Notes under the pieces: generated by a model
What the model was told of the DNA's origin: nothing
Databases searched by the model: none
Seen by the model: the letters and a program-made list of their open reading frames with translations, nothing else
Source of the DNA: Flammula alnicola
Taxonomy: Eukaryota > Basidiomycota > Agaricomycetes > Agaricales > Strophariaceae
Length of the DNA stretch: 64,000 nt
Assembly: GCA_015499995.1 (NCBI GenBank)
Contig: JADNRV010000063.1
Span: 124,001 to 188,000, forward strand
Reading direction: 5' to 3'
Shown here: positions 23,529 to 35,704 of the stretch, piece after piece
Layout of the letters: every line of letters starts with the position of its first letter
How positions within the stretch are numbered: the first letter of the stretch is position 1
Position numbers and translations under genes: made by a program

Positions 23529-24269
23529 ATGGCAGATAGTGGACTTTCATATATGGCAAATGTGATCCAAACGTCACCGAGGACGAGTTCAACGGTATTT
23601 CTCATCTGTTTGCCATTCAGACATGATCTCATCCTTCTCTCGCCAGACTGGTACGATAACGAGCATGGCCCCTCTCGTCTTACGGTCTCAGGGTTCACAA
23701 AGGCCGTCCGTTACAAGGAAACAAATGCTAAAGCCCCATTGTGGCTTGCCGTCTATGATCTAGCATCAGCTGTCATGTCCAGTGAACCTACAAAGCCCTT
23801 GTCCCCAAGGCCTCCGAGAGAGAACCTGCTCTCGTTCCCCGACTCGCAACCCTCAACCGGAGATTCTACGAAATTCTCAACGTCACAACCTTGAGCCAAA
23901 CCCAACGTCCCTGCCTCGGCTTTTCTAACGAAATTCCTCCTCATAGTCATGTTCTTGGTCCAACCCGAATTGGATGAAGATTTCAACAAATGGTACGATG
24001 AGGAGCATGTCCCAGAGCTAGCCAAGGTCACAGGATTCCAGCATGCAAGGCGTTACAAGCGAGCCAACAGTGTCGAATTGGCTCGCAAGCCCAGTACTGC
24101 AAAGCCGGTCCACAACTACTTGTATGATACCGACCGCGACGATTATAGTCAGCTGCCGGAATTCCATGCGACAATCGTCGGCCCTTGGGCAGTTAAAATT
24201 CTCGGACAGGCGAAGCAATTTGATGTCAGGCGTTATGGGTTTTACAAGAATATTCCGAGGCCGCCGTAA
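23529..24269 (+). pseudogene. EthD-like double-barrel protein gene with frameshifts
   Basis: Two dimeric alpha-beta-barrel repeats are visible. The first reads CDPNVTEDEFN, then, across a 52-bp intron (23595-23646), DWYDNEHGPSRLTV. The second is QPELDEDFNKWYDEEHVPEL, followed by TGFQHARRYK and ending RRYGFYKNIPRPP. The W-Y-D-(N/E)-E-H core in each half is diagnostic of this EthD-like fungal family. The conserved segment between them (ASEREPALVPRLATLNRRFY) is in another frame, and a third frame change is needed between MADSGL (start 23529) and FIYGKCDP. The changes fall at a T run (about 23543) and at about 23788 and 23893. Given other one-base losses in this window, sequence error is as likely as true decay. 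Substrate unknown. Confidence 0.6.
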
Positions 24270-24362
24270 TCGTCTGATGCGTTGAGAACCTAAATTTTGT
24301 AGTGTGAGTGTCGATGACTATCACTCGATCTCATTCCATGCGTGTACAAACGTGTAAAAATA

Positions 24363-25734
24363 TCAACCGTGCAAAGTTAACCTCTCCTCGACTTGAGCTC
24401 TCGTCGGTATACTATCAATCGTCCCTCGTTTCTCCACACACATCCCCGAAGCCTGATTTTAACGAAATCAGTCAGTCATTTGACAATTAAGACATTAACA
24501 AGTCGCAGAAAGCTCACATATACACAAGTTTTCAGTATCCCAGCGATATCCTGTTCCTTGATCTCGCTGCCCACTTTGGCGTTGGGCCCAAACTCCACGA
24601 GACCCTGGACGAAATAGCCCGTAAAGCAATCTCCAGCCCCCGTCGTATCTTGCACATCCAGCAACTCCGCCGCGGGCAAGTACACGAACGACGGCGTCTC
24701 GTGCTCCATCTTTGGCCGGTGGAAGGCTGGCATGAACGCAAGCACCCCATCGGCGCCCAAGGTGCAGACGATGTTAGTCGCGATGAAGGCCGATTGCGCC
24801 GAGAGAAGGAAGATGAGTTCTCGCGTCGACATGGACGCAGAAGCCTGCGCTCCTGAGGCTGTTATGGACTGATACAGCTCTTGCGCCTCTGCCTTGTTCA
24901 CGATGAGCCAGTCCACTTTGTGCCATGGGAAGTCACGTATCTCAGCCCTCGACGGCAGTGGCGAAGGGTTCATGATCACAATGGCGTTCTGCGCATTCCG
25001 CAATGCGTAGTGGGTCGAGTGCATATGGATTTCATTTTGGAGCAGCAGGTGTGTTGTTTCCAGAAACCAACCAGCTGCCTGTCTGGACAGCATCTCCTCG
25101 TGCAATTGACTATAATTTGCTCCCGGAAATAGGACTAAAAGCTCGTTATTTGTGTTAGACATGAATAAGAGGAGAACGACTCGGAGGGCCTACTGATACT
25201 ATTCTCCCCCTTGTCATCGACCTGAATGATAGCACGCCCAGTAGGGTCCTACACATACAAATTTGTGTAAATCATATAAGTAGATCAATTCCGCAATGTA
25301 TAGCGACCTGTAACCCACGTCTGCGATGATGATCCCACTGACATCTATTCCATAGTCCACCATACGATCTCTAATCCACGTCCCGTCCTTTCCGATGGTC
25401 CCATAAAACCGAACTCTTCCTCCGGCGCGGGCAATGGCCACAGCTTGATTGGCGCCTTTGCCTCCAATCCGGCTTTCGTGGGCATGGGACGAAAGCGTTT
25501 CTCCAGGTCGTACAATATGATTGACTAGTCAAACGACGCGCAATAACAAAGATCGATGTTCATCTGGACATCTTACACTTGAGAGTAAAATGCGAGACCG
25601 ACCATGGAAATACTCGTCGTGATCTGAATGGTGGCAGGAAGATCAATTGTCTCTTACAGGAAATGCACATTGAAGATACGGCTGTACTCACTAATGGACC
25701 CTCTAACTGTACAGCTGCACCTCTTATCTGCCAT
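24363..25734 (-). CDS. Ribokinase (PfkB-family sugar kinase), 341 aa
   Basis: Six exons on the minus strand close in phase: 25734-25692, 25623-25603, 25524-25319, 25248-25194, 25134-24524 and 24452-24363. The product starts MADKRCSCTVRGSI. It carries the PfkB family signatures GGKGANQAVAIARAGG near the N-terminus and LDVQDTTGAGDCFTGYF near the C-terminus. In the second motif the Asp of GAGD is the catalytic base and the glycines form the anion hole. DPTGRAIIQVDDKGENSI is the ribokinase substrate-lid region. Length and motif order fit ribokinase, which phosphorylates D-ribose to ribose-5-phosphate in the cytosol. The C-terminal exon (ASGMCVEKRGTIDSIP) is also typical. The gene is convergent with the EthD-like gene. 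No lesion is visible. Confidence 0.85.
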
Positions 25735-26472
25735 CTCTAGGCTCGGCGAGGGATTCTCTGGAGCATCCATTAGCGTTATAGAGAGAGGTGCGTCATATGT
25801 AATCGCCGTCCCGACAATCCCTGACAGTGAGATCACCGAACAATCGATCACATCGGTCACCCGATTATGAAATCCAGCCTTCGTGTACAGCAAGCAGAGC
25901 AAGAGAGCGATAAAAGAAGAACCTGGTATATCCTACATATCGATACAACACATGCAATATATATATGTATATGAAAATTCGACTTGAAACGCCAGTTCAA
26001 GTGTTTTCTTTTTCGAGTGGAGAGCGAGGCAGGACTCGGATGTTTGGTAATGGTGTGGCAGCTAAAATGGGAGAAAAAGGAGGATTATTAGTAAGATGGT
26101 TTGAGAGAAAAACGCTTGCACCTCACCACGAGGAACTATAAAGTATAACAGCCGAGATGACACATATTTTAAGGAAGATCATTCGAAAGTTGGAGGGTAA
26201 CGAAACGCAGTTAGTTTTATACCTAAAAGTATTAATCAAATAAGTTGCTTTTGTGGCAGTCAATAGTCTGTGCGTGTGGGGGGAAAGAATAATGTGAATA
26301 GGAAATAGAACGGACGAATAATAGAAAGGGAAAAAAATAATGACCCAAAAAAAAAGAAAAAAAGGAGAAAGGATGAAAGAAAGAGAGCAAGAAAATAAAT
26401 TTTGAGGAGCACAAAAAAAAGCATAGCTGCAAAATGGTCGATATGCGATCCACGTTGCGCCCAAGAAAACGC
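25735..26472. other. Intergenic region with A/T-rich tracts
   Basis: It holds the 5' leader of the ribokinase (minus) and the 3' flank of the CCCH gene (minus). Poly-A and poly-purine tracts run from about 26330 to 26430. No gene is supported. Confidence 0.6.
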
Positions 26473-29149
26473 CTACTTGTCCATATCAAACAAGTCGTCG
26501 TCGTCGCGCGTGACCACAGGCCCGCTTAGCGGACTCAACGGACCCCCTTGCTGGTATCGACCACCGCTGACGTTCCTGGACAAGCCGGGCGGAGGCTGGG
26601 TAGGCGTGCTGCCGCGCGTCGCAGCCGAATACGACAGTCTCGAGAACATCGAGTCCAACCCCGCCGACGGACTGGTAGCGCCTTGGTTGTTAGGCCAGTC
26701 ACCATACGGCGCCTCGATATTCGCGGCCGCAGCGCCACCGGGTGACGTTCCAGGGATGAAGGACCCAGAGGTAGGAGGCGACGCGATGTTGGTAAGTGGA
26801 GGCAGAGCGTGAATCCTGGAGTAGCCAGCGGCGAGACCCTGTGGAAGACTTTGTCCGGGTGCATGTGCTTGAAGAGCACGGGCACTCGGAGAGAGGAGAT
26901 GGGGTGCTAGCAATGGATCGTCCGCGACTGATTTCTGGTTGGCGAGGTTAGAAGGAATAGGCCTCGCCGTCTGTGGTTGTTGATGCAAAGTCTGAGTTAG
27001 ATCAAAGGGCGATGGCGTAGTCCGATAGGTGGTTTGCGTATTTCCATGAGTATGTGTATGGAACCCAGACGTCGAAGTTGCGGAGGAGGGAAGACCCAGG
27101 CCTCCTAGAGGTTGAAGGTAGTTGTTGGCCAAAGAGTTGTTCGGAGCACCAGAAGTTGCGCCAGGGTAGAGGGGGTTGCTCGCCCCTCTCAACTGTCGCG
27201 CAATGCCACCGTGGCCGAGCTGGGCTTGCTGAGCCTGAGCCTGCTTCGCTTTGGCACTCATGTAGTGGTGGTGTAACCCTGGCAGGAAGGCAGCGCTAGC
27301 ATTGCTCGGGCTCATCATTCCCAGCGACGAGGCCGTTCCTGCGCTGCCCATGCTCATGCTCAAGCTTACTTCATCTCCGTGCATATTGGAATTATAAGGG
27401 TCGAAGCGGGGTGCGTAAGTCGCCGATGGAGTGACGCGATGGGTTGGCGAGGAGGGCAGTGGGTGCACTGAGGTATCGGCCCATATTGACTTGATGTCGC
27501 CCAACAACGTCGGCGCTGGCACCGAGCGAGAATAACGATGGCCCATGCCCGAATTTCCATTTCCTACCCCTTGTCCAGCCCCCGACTCCGTTCCAGTGGC
27601 AGTTGCCAGCGCACTCGTCAGATGGCTGACACCAGGTCCTTGGCCCGAAGTACTTCTCGACATCCTCCGGCTTCTCTCTTCCGGCGTCAAAAGGTCGTTC
27701 AGGGAGCTCGGCAAGAAATCTTCCAAATCCTCGTCCTCCACAACAATCTCCCCTCGTGTCATCTTTTGTGCATTCCTGGTACCTCCAAATTCGTCATACT
27801 CGATGCTGATATCGTACTCGCCACGGCCCGAATAGCCGTTCATAGCAGTAGGTCTTTGCTGGGACACGGACGACGACAGCTGGGCACTGAGCAATCCGCT
27901 GAATGAATTTGCTCCGACGCTAGCTGCGGCTGTGTCTGAACTGTCACCCCAGCCTTTCCTGCCCCCCATCATGGCCAACCCGCTGCCCAAACTAGCGGCA
28001 ATGCCGCCTGTGTTCGAATAAGACGAAGACATGAAAACACTCTGGGCTCCTGGAGCGGAGAACGGAGAAGAAGATAGCAAGCCTGGATTGTTGTTTGATG
28101 CCGGCGAAGGATTGTTAATTTTGACGCCATTGATATGTGAATGACCACGTGGAGAGGTGCCAGGCGAGAAAGCACCGCCGTTGACGCGAGTCGGAGAAGT
28201 TGGTTGGCCAGCACGATAATTAGGTGGAGAACCGATTGGGCCAAAGTCGGTGGCGGCAGCGGTTGTAGAAGGTCGAGGTGCAGAAGTTGGAAGCGACACA
28301 AGAACAGCGTTCGTAGCTGCTGGCCGGTTCTGAGCAGTAGCCTCGTTGGACGATTCCACATTCTTCGCTGATTCGTCGGAGAATGTTCCGAGTTCCGATG
28401 CAGTCTGCGCAGATGGTGAGGGCTTATTGTGCACGCCTTCCATATCCTCCAAAGTGGCGAATGAAGTGAAGTCGGTGTCCTTAAGTGGGGGAGCCGGGGC
28501 TGATGGTGAAATGGTGGCCTTCAGGGGCATGCTCATGGGTGGACGGCCGGAAGACGAAGACCCAGATCCAGCGACAATCCGTGTAGGAGCTGTGGCGCCT
28601 CCCGCCAAAAGTGGCAGCCTGTTGCTACCGCCGGATCCAGAGGACGTCTCACGTTTGCCTCGAGTTGCCATTTTCCCACTTTTATCTCCCGACCCTCCAC
28701 CAGAGGCAGCAACCGCTGCAGCCTGGGCGGCTTTCTTGTTCTTCCTATCCATTGCCATACTCTGACCGGGAAGTACGTGGGCAAGCGCGCACTTGTGGCC
28801 GAATTTACAGTTTCCCTTGACAAACCATGTACAGGTCTCCTTCTGCGCCCCGGGCTCAATATTGCTATGTGAAAAGGGACAGGAGGATCCAGCAGTACAT
28901 CCGCCAACCTTGAAGAATTTACAGGGCACATGCGAAAGATCCTTTGCTGAACAAGATGGAAGGAGGTCAGAAATTTTATCTGTGAGTTTGGGATGATTGA
29001 GCAGAGCTCGTACTTTTGGAAGCTGCCGAGGATTTGGACTTGGACCCTGCTCTGTCCGCTCTTTCGCCTCTGTCCATTTCTCTATCTCGTTCGTGCTCTT
29101 TATCCCTATCGCGATCTGAATCGTGGTGGCTTCCTGCGTCGGTGGGCAT
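26473..29149 (-). CDS. Two-finger CCCH zinc-finger protein (Lee1-like), 869 aa
   Basis: Two exons: 29149-29014, starting MPTDAGSHHDSDRDRDKEHE, and 28946-26473, separated by a 67-bp intron (28947-29013). This start is preferred over the longer in-frame ATG at 29343 because splicing gives SAASKTKDLSHVPCKFF, matching the start of the conserved finger region. Two C-x8-C-x5-C-x3-H fingers follow directly: CKFFKVGGCTAGSSCPFSH and CTWFVKGNCKFGHKCALAH. The rest is long, Ser/Pro/Gly-rich and probably disordered, ending DDDDLFDMDK. The finger pair resembles yeast Lee1; RNA binding is the likely activity but targets are unknown. The very N-terminus is RD/RE-rich. The 2.5-kb second exon has no frameshift. 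Confidence 0.8.
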
Positions 29150-30240
29150 GATTTAAATGAGGCTCGAATGTGGGTCAAATTTCTAGAAAAAGAGAGACAA
29201 GTGAAGAGAGAATGTATAGGTTGAGCAGAGAGACTTGTATAGGGGAAACTGGGAGAACTGACGACTGCCTTGGACGAGAGAGGACCAGTAGAAACGGGAA
29301 CGACGCCAAGAAAAGACCGGCCTGCAAAACTGCCAATCGACACGTGATCTGATCATTACCCAAGCGGTCGTTGAATTCGTAGTAGTAGTACCTCCGTCGA
29401 GGCCGTCTACCCTGCTTTCCTTGCCTATAGAGTCGTGTCCTGGGGTCATCACAGTGTGCTGCGACAAACAGTTAACCGAAACTCATATGCTTTTATACGG
29501 GACTCTACCCGGATACATTTTATCTGTTTTCACTCGTGTCGGTCAAACCTTGGTCAAACCACATGTAATTCAGCCCATTCGGAGGACGTTATCAAGCTTA
29601 AACGGAGCGAACCTTCCAGGAATAGCCCCCTTCTCTCCACGGCCAGCCTGATGTTATCAAGTACAGTTACTACAGTAGGCGCGGCTAGTACCAAGCCTTT
29701 CTTTCACAAGGCGGCTGGCCGGAAGTCGTTTCTCGTAGCCGAACACAACCTCAGTCTCCTCCATCACAATTTATTATCTACTTGTCTCGGTATGAGTAAC
29801 AATTTCTCGAATAGACAAGCTCACTCACAGCAAAAGGCGTACGCAGTTCAATGACGAGACTGGTTATACAGCTGTAAGGCAGACTATTCATGGTTCACAC
29901 GACGTTCATGGATTCCGACTGTACGGTGCTCTAGAGTCTAGTCCTTTGTATCCTGGACCGACAAAATCACTCAATTCGGGGTTTTAGGATCCATCCAGCT
30001 CTTGGCGGAACACAAGGTTCAATTTACGCTCCACTGATGGTACGGTTCACCCAGCGCTGCGGAGAGGATAAGAAATTTTATCCACGCCCATTGGCGCAAC
30101 GGAAGGCAACTCGGCGGTCCAAGAGAAATCTACCATGTGTTACTCAGGCTTAGTCTTCACCCTTCATCGCGCCTGGCGACCCCAAAGATCGCGCAAACGG
30201 CGAACCTAGCTTCGCTTCCAGTGATTTCTCATTGATGGTT
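29150..30240. other. Intergenic region between CCCH and ferric reductase genes
   Basis: Divergent promoter region of about 1.5 kb with the next feature. No gene is supported, only short overlapping frames. The iron-GATA cluster lies at its right end. Confidence 0.6.
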
Positions 30241-30262
30241 GGTCATATCTTTAATCACAAGG

Positions 30263-30340
30263 CTTATCGTATATGATAAGATCATTTTTGCCATCTGATA
30301 AGACCATCTCGTCATCTGATAAGATCGCTGGTTATCAGAT
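30263..30340. promoter_or_regulatory. Cluster of iron-type GATA sites (ATCTGATAA)
   Basis: ATCTGATAA occurs at 30293-30301 and 30314-30322, and in reverse orientation (TTATCAGAT) at 30332-30340. CTTATC and GATAAG at 30263-30268 and 30275-30280 add a palindromic pair. ATCWGATAA is the binding motif of fungal iron-repressor GATA factors (Urbs1/SreA/Fep1 group). The cluster lies about 290-365 bp before the ferric reductase start codon, which fits repression in high iron. Confidence 0.7.
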
Positions 30341-30627
30341 AATTCCTCGGATTATCGTCCGATGCCTGTGAATTTTACTTCTGGCTATTTTTAACTCCAC
30401 ATTTGGTAGGCCAAGGGTCGGTCCCATTCCATTTTGCAGTCGGCCAGACAAATCTACCTCTGAAAACTGACCGTAAACTCGTCTATTCGCGGTCGCCCGC
30501 GATTATTCCTGTCGGCACAATGGAGCATCCCTTTCCCGTAGGCAGGCGAAAAGATTCAAAAGGTCCCCGATTAAATAAAATGTCCTGACCTCTCCCAAAC
30601 TTAGACGACCTCCCAACGCCCTCGCAG

Positions 30628-33142
30628 ATGATTCCCTCTCTCAAATATCGCACTTTGTCGGTCGCCCGTTCTGCCGTTTCCTCAAGCAACGTCTACGCCA
30701 AAACCGTGAATCCCGACAAAGCTCTCCGTTCCGCACGAGCTATCGTTACCCCAAGCAAATCATCTACCTCCTGGCCAGCTTCACCGCTCTCGTCTCGCTA
30801 TGCCACTTCCTTTCTTTGGGTTATCGTTATGCTACCCGAAACCGGGTGTACGCTGCCAAAAAGAAGACCGCAATTTCCTTGCGCAGACTACCCGCTGCGG
30901 TCGCCGATTCAGCCAGGGCGGTGACGTTCAGATGGACGCTCGCCCTCGGGTCGTCCTACACCCTCAACCTGGCCGGAGTATTTTTGACGCTCGGATACAT
31001 TGCTGTCCTGCTCACGTGGACGTTCGTAAACTGTAAGTCCTCTGCCTACATATTTCATAACGTAGTCTAACCCTTCCCGAACAGCAACGACTGTGGCCGG
31101 CGTCAAAGTCGACCCTGGTTATTACGCGAACAGAGCAGGCAATATCGCTACTTCCCAAATGCCCATCCTGGTTGCTCTCGGAATGCGGAACAACCCCATA
31201 TCTTGTCAGTCGTCGCCTTTCAGCTAGAAAGATAGAACCCTGACGATTGTTCTTTTATCCTCAGGGCTTACGGGTGTTAGCTACGATCGAGTAAGTTACC
31301 AAAAATTTAGCGAATATCCTCATAGCCCATTTTATAGATTAACTTTTTGCATCGTTTGTTGGCACGGGTTATATGTATCCTGAGTTGGATACATGGCGGA
31401 GGACGTGTAAGTCATAAGTCTTCTCTCTATTCTGTCATACGCTGTCAAACTAACCTTTCTTTATGTAATATAGATCGTGATGGGTCAGTTCGTTCTTCCT
31501 ACTCTCTCAGGGAAATTTATACGAACCACACACAGGTTGGGAGGAAATGATAGCGTTACCAAGACCTGGATGCAGGCCGGCATTTTGGCTTCAACGTCGA
31601 TTTCGTTGATGCTCATACTTACAATCCGCCCAGTTCGTGAGCGGAGCTATGAACTCTTCCTCCTCGCCCACTTCACATTTGCCTTGTGAGCTTTCCTTTT
31701 ACCAACTCTATTATTCCAATGCAATACTTTGCCGATGCGAATTTAATAGCATCTTCGTCTTGGGCACGTATTTCCATGTCGCCTCCAGGCGGTAAGTTTT
31801 GAACCTTTGAACCTCCACCTCTGATTTTTCCCTGACGCCGGACTTAACATTGTAGTATGGCTTACTTCGGCGTCTGGCCATCGATGATGATCTGGGGGCT
31901 CGAGCGCTTCTTTCGCCTGGTACGATTGGCAGTCTACAACTTCGGGTACCTGAACCCTAGGTCGTCCGAAACATCCAGAAAGTCTCTGGACGCTTCTGTC
32001 GAAGTTCTCTCCAACCAATCCCTCAGGGTCACGATCCATCGCCCGAAGATTTTCCACTGGCGTCCCGGACAAACCGCGTTCTTGGCATTCCCAACGGTTT
32101 CAAAATCCCCTTTCGAGTCGCATCCGTTTACGATGTCGACCATCGACGACGACCCGACATCCAACCAAAAGAAATTGGTCTTCATTATCCGTGTTCGTAA
32201 GGGCTTCACGCAACGGCTTTCTCGAGTCGCTTCGCCCGATCAGACGTACAAGGTCTTCATCAACGGGCCGTACAGCTCTCCTCCCATCCTCATGGGTTAC
32301 CAGACTGTCATTTTGATCGCTGGTTTGTTGTTTATCCAAGTCGACGTATATTTAATTTGATGAAGTGACCGATAGGTGGATCTGGAGTCGCCTTCACTCT
32401 TTCCCTTCTATCAGATCTTATAAGGTCAGAGGTCTCGCCTACCATACTTCTAAGTACTAACTTTTCTCCGCAGTCGGGCAAAGCGCAATGAGCACGCCTG
32501 CGAAAGGGTCGTATTCGTATGGGCGCTTCGACACCTGGGTCAGTAAACCATTTTCACCGTCAGCCTAAGCCTCTGCTCATCGTTGTTATTTATTAGAGCA
32601 CGTTCAGTGGATAGAAGACCATCTCTCAGCGCTATTGAAAGACGTTCCTTCGTCCATCTCAGTCGACATCAAGATCTATGTTACATCGCCTGCTCCCCCT
32701 ACTGAAGAAAAATGGGACGATGATTCGAATGGAAATGGTTCGAAGGAATCACTGGACGGCAGCGACAGTCTCCAGTCGGAACCAAACCTGCTTGAATCGC
32801 CCTATGTCAGCCTGGGTCACGGACGACCGGATGTATCTTCTCTCATCAGTGACGAAGTCGCGAGTGCCACGGGTAGTATATCAGTCAACGGTATGTGATC
32901 CCTGTGAAAAGCTGACGACATGTTCTTCTTTACTCACATACTACCCGTTCTGATCTCATAGTTTGCGGTACTCACTCTTTGGCGGAAGCCGTACGGAAGG
33001 CGACTCGCAATCCTCGTCCTATGGATATTCTTCGAGGAGGTCCGACTGTCACTCTCCACGTCGAAGCTTTTGGAAGCCGAGTGAGTCGCTCCTTTCAGAA
33101 AAAAACGCAGTACTTAAACATGGCTAACCTGCTGTGAAGTAG
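30628..33142 (+). CDS. Ferric-chelate reductase (FRE/NOX family), 623 aa, one apparent frameshift
   Basis: Twelve exons can be joined in phase (introns 47-71 bp, 11 of them), ending with a TAG directly after the last acceptor (33140-33142); unspliced, the frame would stop at 33137. The N-terminal half is membrane-spanning (IIYLLASFTALVSLCHFLSL; LNLAGVFLTLGYIAVLLTW; LNFLHRLLARVICILSWIHGG; a further helix pair after QAG). The C-terminal half has the FAD site HWRPGQTAFLAF...ESHPFTMS, the GPYSSPP loop, the NADPH-site AGGSGVAF, and a C-terminal CGTHSLAEAV nucleotide-binding segment. It transfers electrons from NADPH via FAD and heme to extracellular Fe(III). One base is missing in the T run at 30746-30747 (…ARAIV/YPKQII…), probably a sequence error. 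Iron-GATA sites lie upstream. Confidence 0.8.
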
Positions 33143-33228
33143 CCTAGCGTCATCCTTCTCTATTCTTGCGATTTACATGCAATTTACATCAATACATCTC
33201 TGAATCCTCTAGAAAAATTCTCTGTAGT

Positions 33229-33325
33229 AAATGAACGATGAAAAAGTCTCTCAACTTTAATGTTAGATTTTACAGTAGAGTCGAGGGGCTTGCGGAGTGC
33301 TTCCTTTAGTATCGGACTCCCTAGA
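33229..33325 (+). repeat. Dispersed repeat, copy 1 (upstream of Hsp60)
   Basis: About 90 bp, including the exact block GTCGAGGGGCTTGCGGAGT and GAACGATGAAAA, recurs at 36014-36105 in the same orientation with scattered substitutions. The two copies bracket the Hsp60 gene. No terminal inverted repeats were recognised. Confidence 0.7.
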
Positions 33326-33559
33326 CTATAGAGTATACACACAACAAATACTTGTTACTACTTTAAGCGCGAGATTTATTCATGCTCAGAAAAAAGCAAC
33401 TCGATGGGTTTTGAGGGTGGTTTCCAGCTCATGCCACAGCAAACCGAAGAATTGAATGGTGGATTCGAGTGAGGGGGGCTAATATCCGTCATTCAACGTC
33501 GGAGTAGGCTGCATGCAGGCGAAGATATATTTGTAAGGATGTCGAGAGGGGATATAGAT

Positions 33560-33581
33560 CACGTGAGATTCTAGAGTTTTC
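33560..33581. promoter_or_regulatory. Heat-shock-element-like site and CACGTG box upstream of Hsp60
   Basis: TTCTAGAGTTTTC at 33569-33581 has the nTTCnnGAAnnTTCn spacing with one mismatch (GAG for GAA). CACGTG lies just before it at 33560-33565. The site is about 105 bp before the Hsp60 start codon, a plausible HSF1-binding position. Confidence 0.5.
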
Positions 33582-33686
33582 GATTTTGAAAAAACTTAGA
33601 AAGGGTTTCAGTGAATTCCCACAGTCGCTCTCCCTCTTTTTCCGAGTTCTCCTCCTAGCTCATCCATCTGTACGCTCCTCAAAAAA

Positions 33687-34857
33687 ATGCACCGCCTGTC
33701 GACCACTTCATCCCGGTCTATCCGTCGTGCAGCTGCAAAAGCCTCAAGGTCGGCGACCCCTGCTCTGACCCGAGGCGCGCACAAGGATATCAAGTTCTCG
33801 AACGAGGGCAGAGCGAGCATTCTCAAGGGTGTCGACGTCCTGGCGAATGCTGTCCAAGTTACCTTGGGTCCAAAAGGTAGGTTGGGAGTTTTTGGAACCA
33901 GTTGTTTGGATTCTGACATAGGTTTACGTGTTTTTAGGTCGCAACGTCATCATTGAACAGTCCTTTGGTGGACCAAAGATTACAAAAGGTGGGTTTTCCT
34001 TCACTTTACATGTCTTCTGCGTGTCGTTGGACAATCATCTTCGCTCTTGTCGAGTTTGTTGTGCTGATTAACCACCCTCACAGATGGTGTCACTGTTGCA
34101 AAGGCCATCACATTGAAAGACAAGTTTGAGAACCTCGGTGCTCGGTTCGTTCTTCCAGTTCTGTTTAAAAATTCTCTCCAACTTACATGTATATGTTAGC
34201 CTTGTTCAAGATGTCGCCCAAAAGACGAATGAGATTGCCGGTGATGGTACAACAACTGCCACCGTCCTTGCCCGCGCCATCTATTCGGAGGGTGTCAAGA
34301 ACGTCGCTGCTGGCTGCAACCCCATGGATCTCCGTCGAGGTTCGCAGGCTGCCGTCGACCGTGTCGTCGAGTTCCTGTCCAGCCATACCAAGACCATCAC
34401 CACCACTGCCGAAATTGCCCAAGTTGCTACCATCTCCGCCAATGGCGACACCCACGTCGGCAACCTCATTGCCCAGGCGATGGAGAAGGTTGGAAAGGAA
34501 GGTGTTATCACCGTCAAGGAGGGCCGTACCATTGAGGATGAGATTGAAATTACCGAGGGCATGCGCTTCGACCGTGGTTACATCTCGCCTTACTTCGTCA
34601 CCGACGTCAAGTCGCAAAAGGTCGAATTCGAGAAACCGTTCATCCTTCTCTCTGAGAAGAAGATCTCGCTCCTCCAGGACATCCTTCCCACCCTCGAAGC
34701 TGCTGCCCAAGCCCGTCGCCCCCTCGTCATCATTGCTGAGGACATTGACGGTGAGGCTCTTGCCGCTGTATCCTCAACAAGCTCCGCGGCCAGCTCCAGG
34801 TCGCCGCCGTCAAGGCTCCTGGATTCGGCGACAACCGCAAGTCCATCCTCGGCGATC

Positions 34858-34894
<37 letters not shown>

Positions 34895-35704
34895 GCTCGA
34901 CATCAAGCTCGAGCGCGCCACCGCTGACATGCTCGGCTCCACCGGCTCTATCTCCATCACCAAGGACGACACCATCGTTCTCAATGGGGAGGGCTCCAAG
35001 GATGCCATCCAGGCACGCTGCGAGCAGATCCGCTCCATCGTCGCTGACCCGACCACCTCCGAGTTCGACAGGAGCAAGCTCCAGGAGCGCCTCGCGAAGC
35101 TTTCGGGTGGTGTCGCTGTCATCAAGGTCGGTGGCGCCTCCGAGGTCGAGGTCGGCGAGAAGAAGGACAGGTACGACGATGCCCTCAACGCCACGCGCGC
35201 CGCTGTCGAGGAGGGCATCCTCCCCGGCGGTGGTGTCGCGCTCCTCAAGGCCTCTCTGCAGCTCGCGACCAACTCGCCTGGCTCCGGTGCGGGATCGACG
35301 AGTTCGCCCGTGTCGAACGATGCCAAGCCCATCCACACCTCCAACTTTGACCAGGAGCTCGGCGTGGCGATTATCCGGAGGGCCATGACCACACCCGCGC
35401 GTGCGATCCTGAACAACGCGGGTGAGGAGGCGAGCGTCATCGTCGGCACGCTGCTTAAGCAGTACGGCGCCGAGGACAAGTTTGCATGGGGATACGATGC
35501 CGCGAAGGGCGAGTACGTCGATATGATCAAGGCGGGTATTGTCGATCCGCTCAAGGTTGTGCGGACGGCGCTCGTGGACGCGAGTGGTGTTGCTAGTCTG
35601 TTGACGACAAGCGAGTGCTGTGTGGTTGACGCACCTGAGGAGGACAAGCCGCCTGCGGGGGTATGCCCGGAATGGGAGGCATGGGAGGCATGGGAGGATT
35701 TTAA
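33687..35704 (+). CDS. HSP60: Mitochondrial chaperonin Hsp60, about 602 aa, two apparent frameshifts
   Basis: Exons 33687-33876, 33938-33988, 34084-34144 and 34200-35704. It begins with an Arg/Ser-rich mitochondrial presequence ([20 protein letters not shown]), then shows [20 protein letters not shown], the nucleotide-site LGPKGRN and [27 protein letters not shown], the [20 protein letters not shown] segment and the classical end motif of GGM repeats. Group I chaperonin: a tetradecameric folding chamber in the mitochondrial matrix. Two single bases are missing: one near 34767 (…[14 protein letters not shown]…) and one in the G run 35657-35661 ([10 protein letters not shown]…). In an essential, otherwise perfectly conserved gene these are most simply sequencing deletions. 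Adding the two bases gives a multiple of three and the GGF stop at 35702-35704. Confidence 0.93.

Noticed and set aside
27538..28820. Plus-strand frames opposite the CCCH gene
   Set aside because: Antisense shadows of a low-complexity Ser/Pro-rich exon; no conserved motif.
29183..29343. Longer N-terminus for the CCCH protein (ATG at 29343)
   Set aside because: The spliced start at 29149 gives a charged N-terminus joined in phase to the conserved finger region; the longer frame has no conserved sequence.
34187..34891. Plus-strand 234-residue Pro/Ser/Arg-rich frame inside Hsp60
   Set aside because: It is the out-of-frame reading of the Hsp60 exon, with typical shadow composition.
34590..35647. 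Minus-strand frames of 248 and 305 residues opposite Hsp60
   Set aside because: Shadows of a GC-rich, strongly codon-biased gene; no domains, and they cross the corrected Hsp60 frame.
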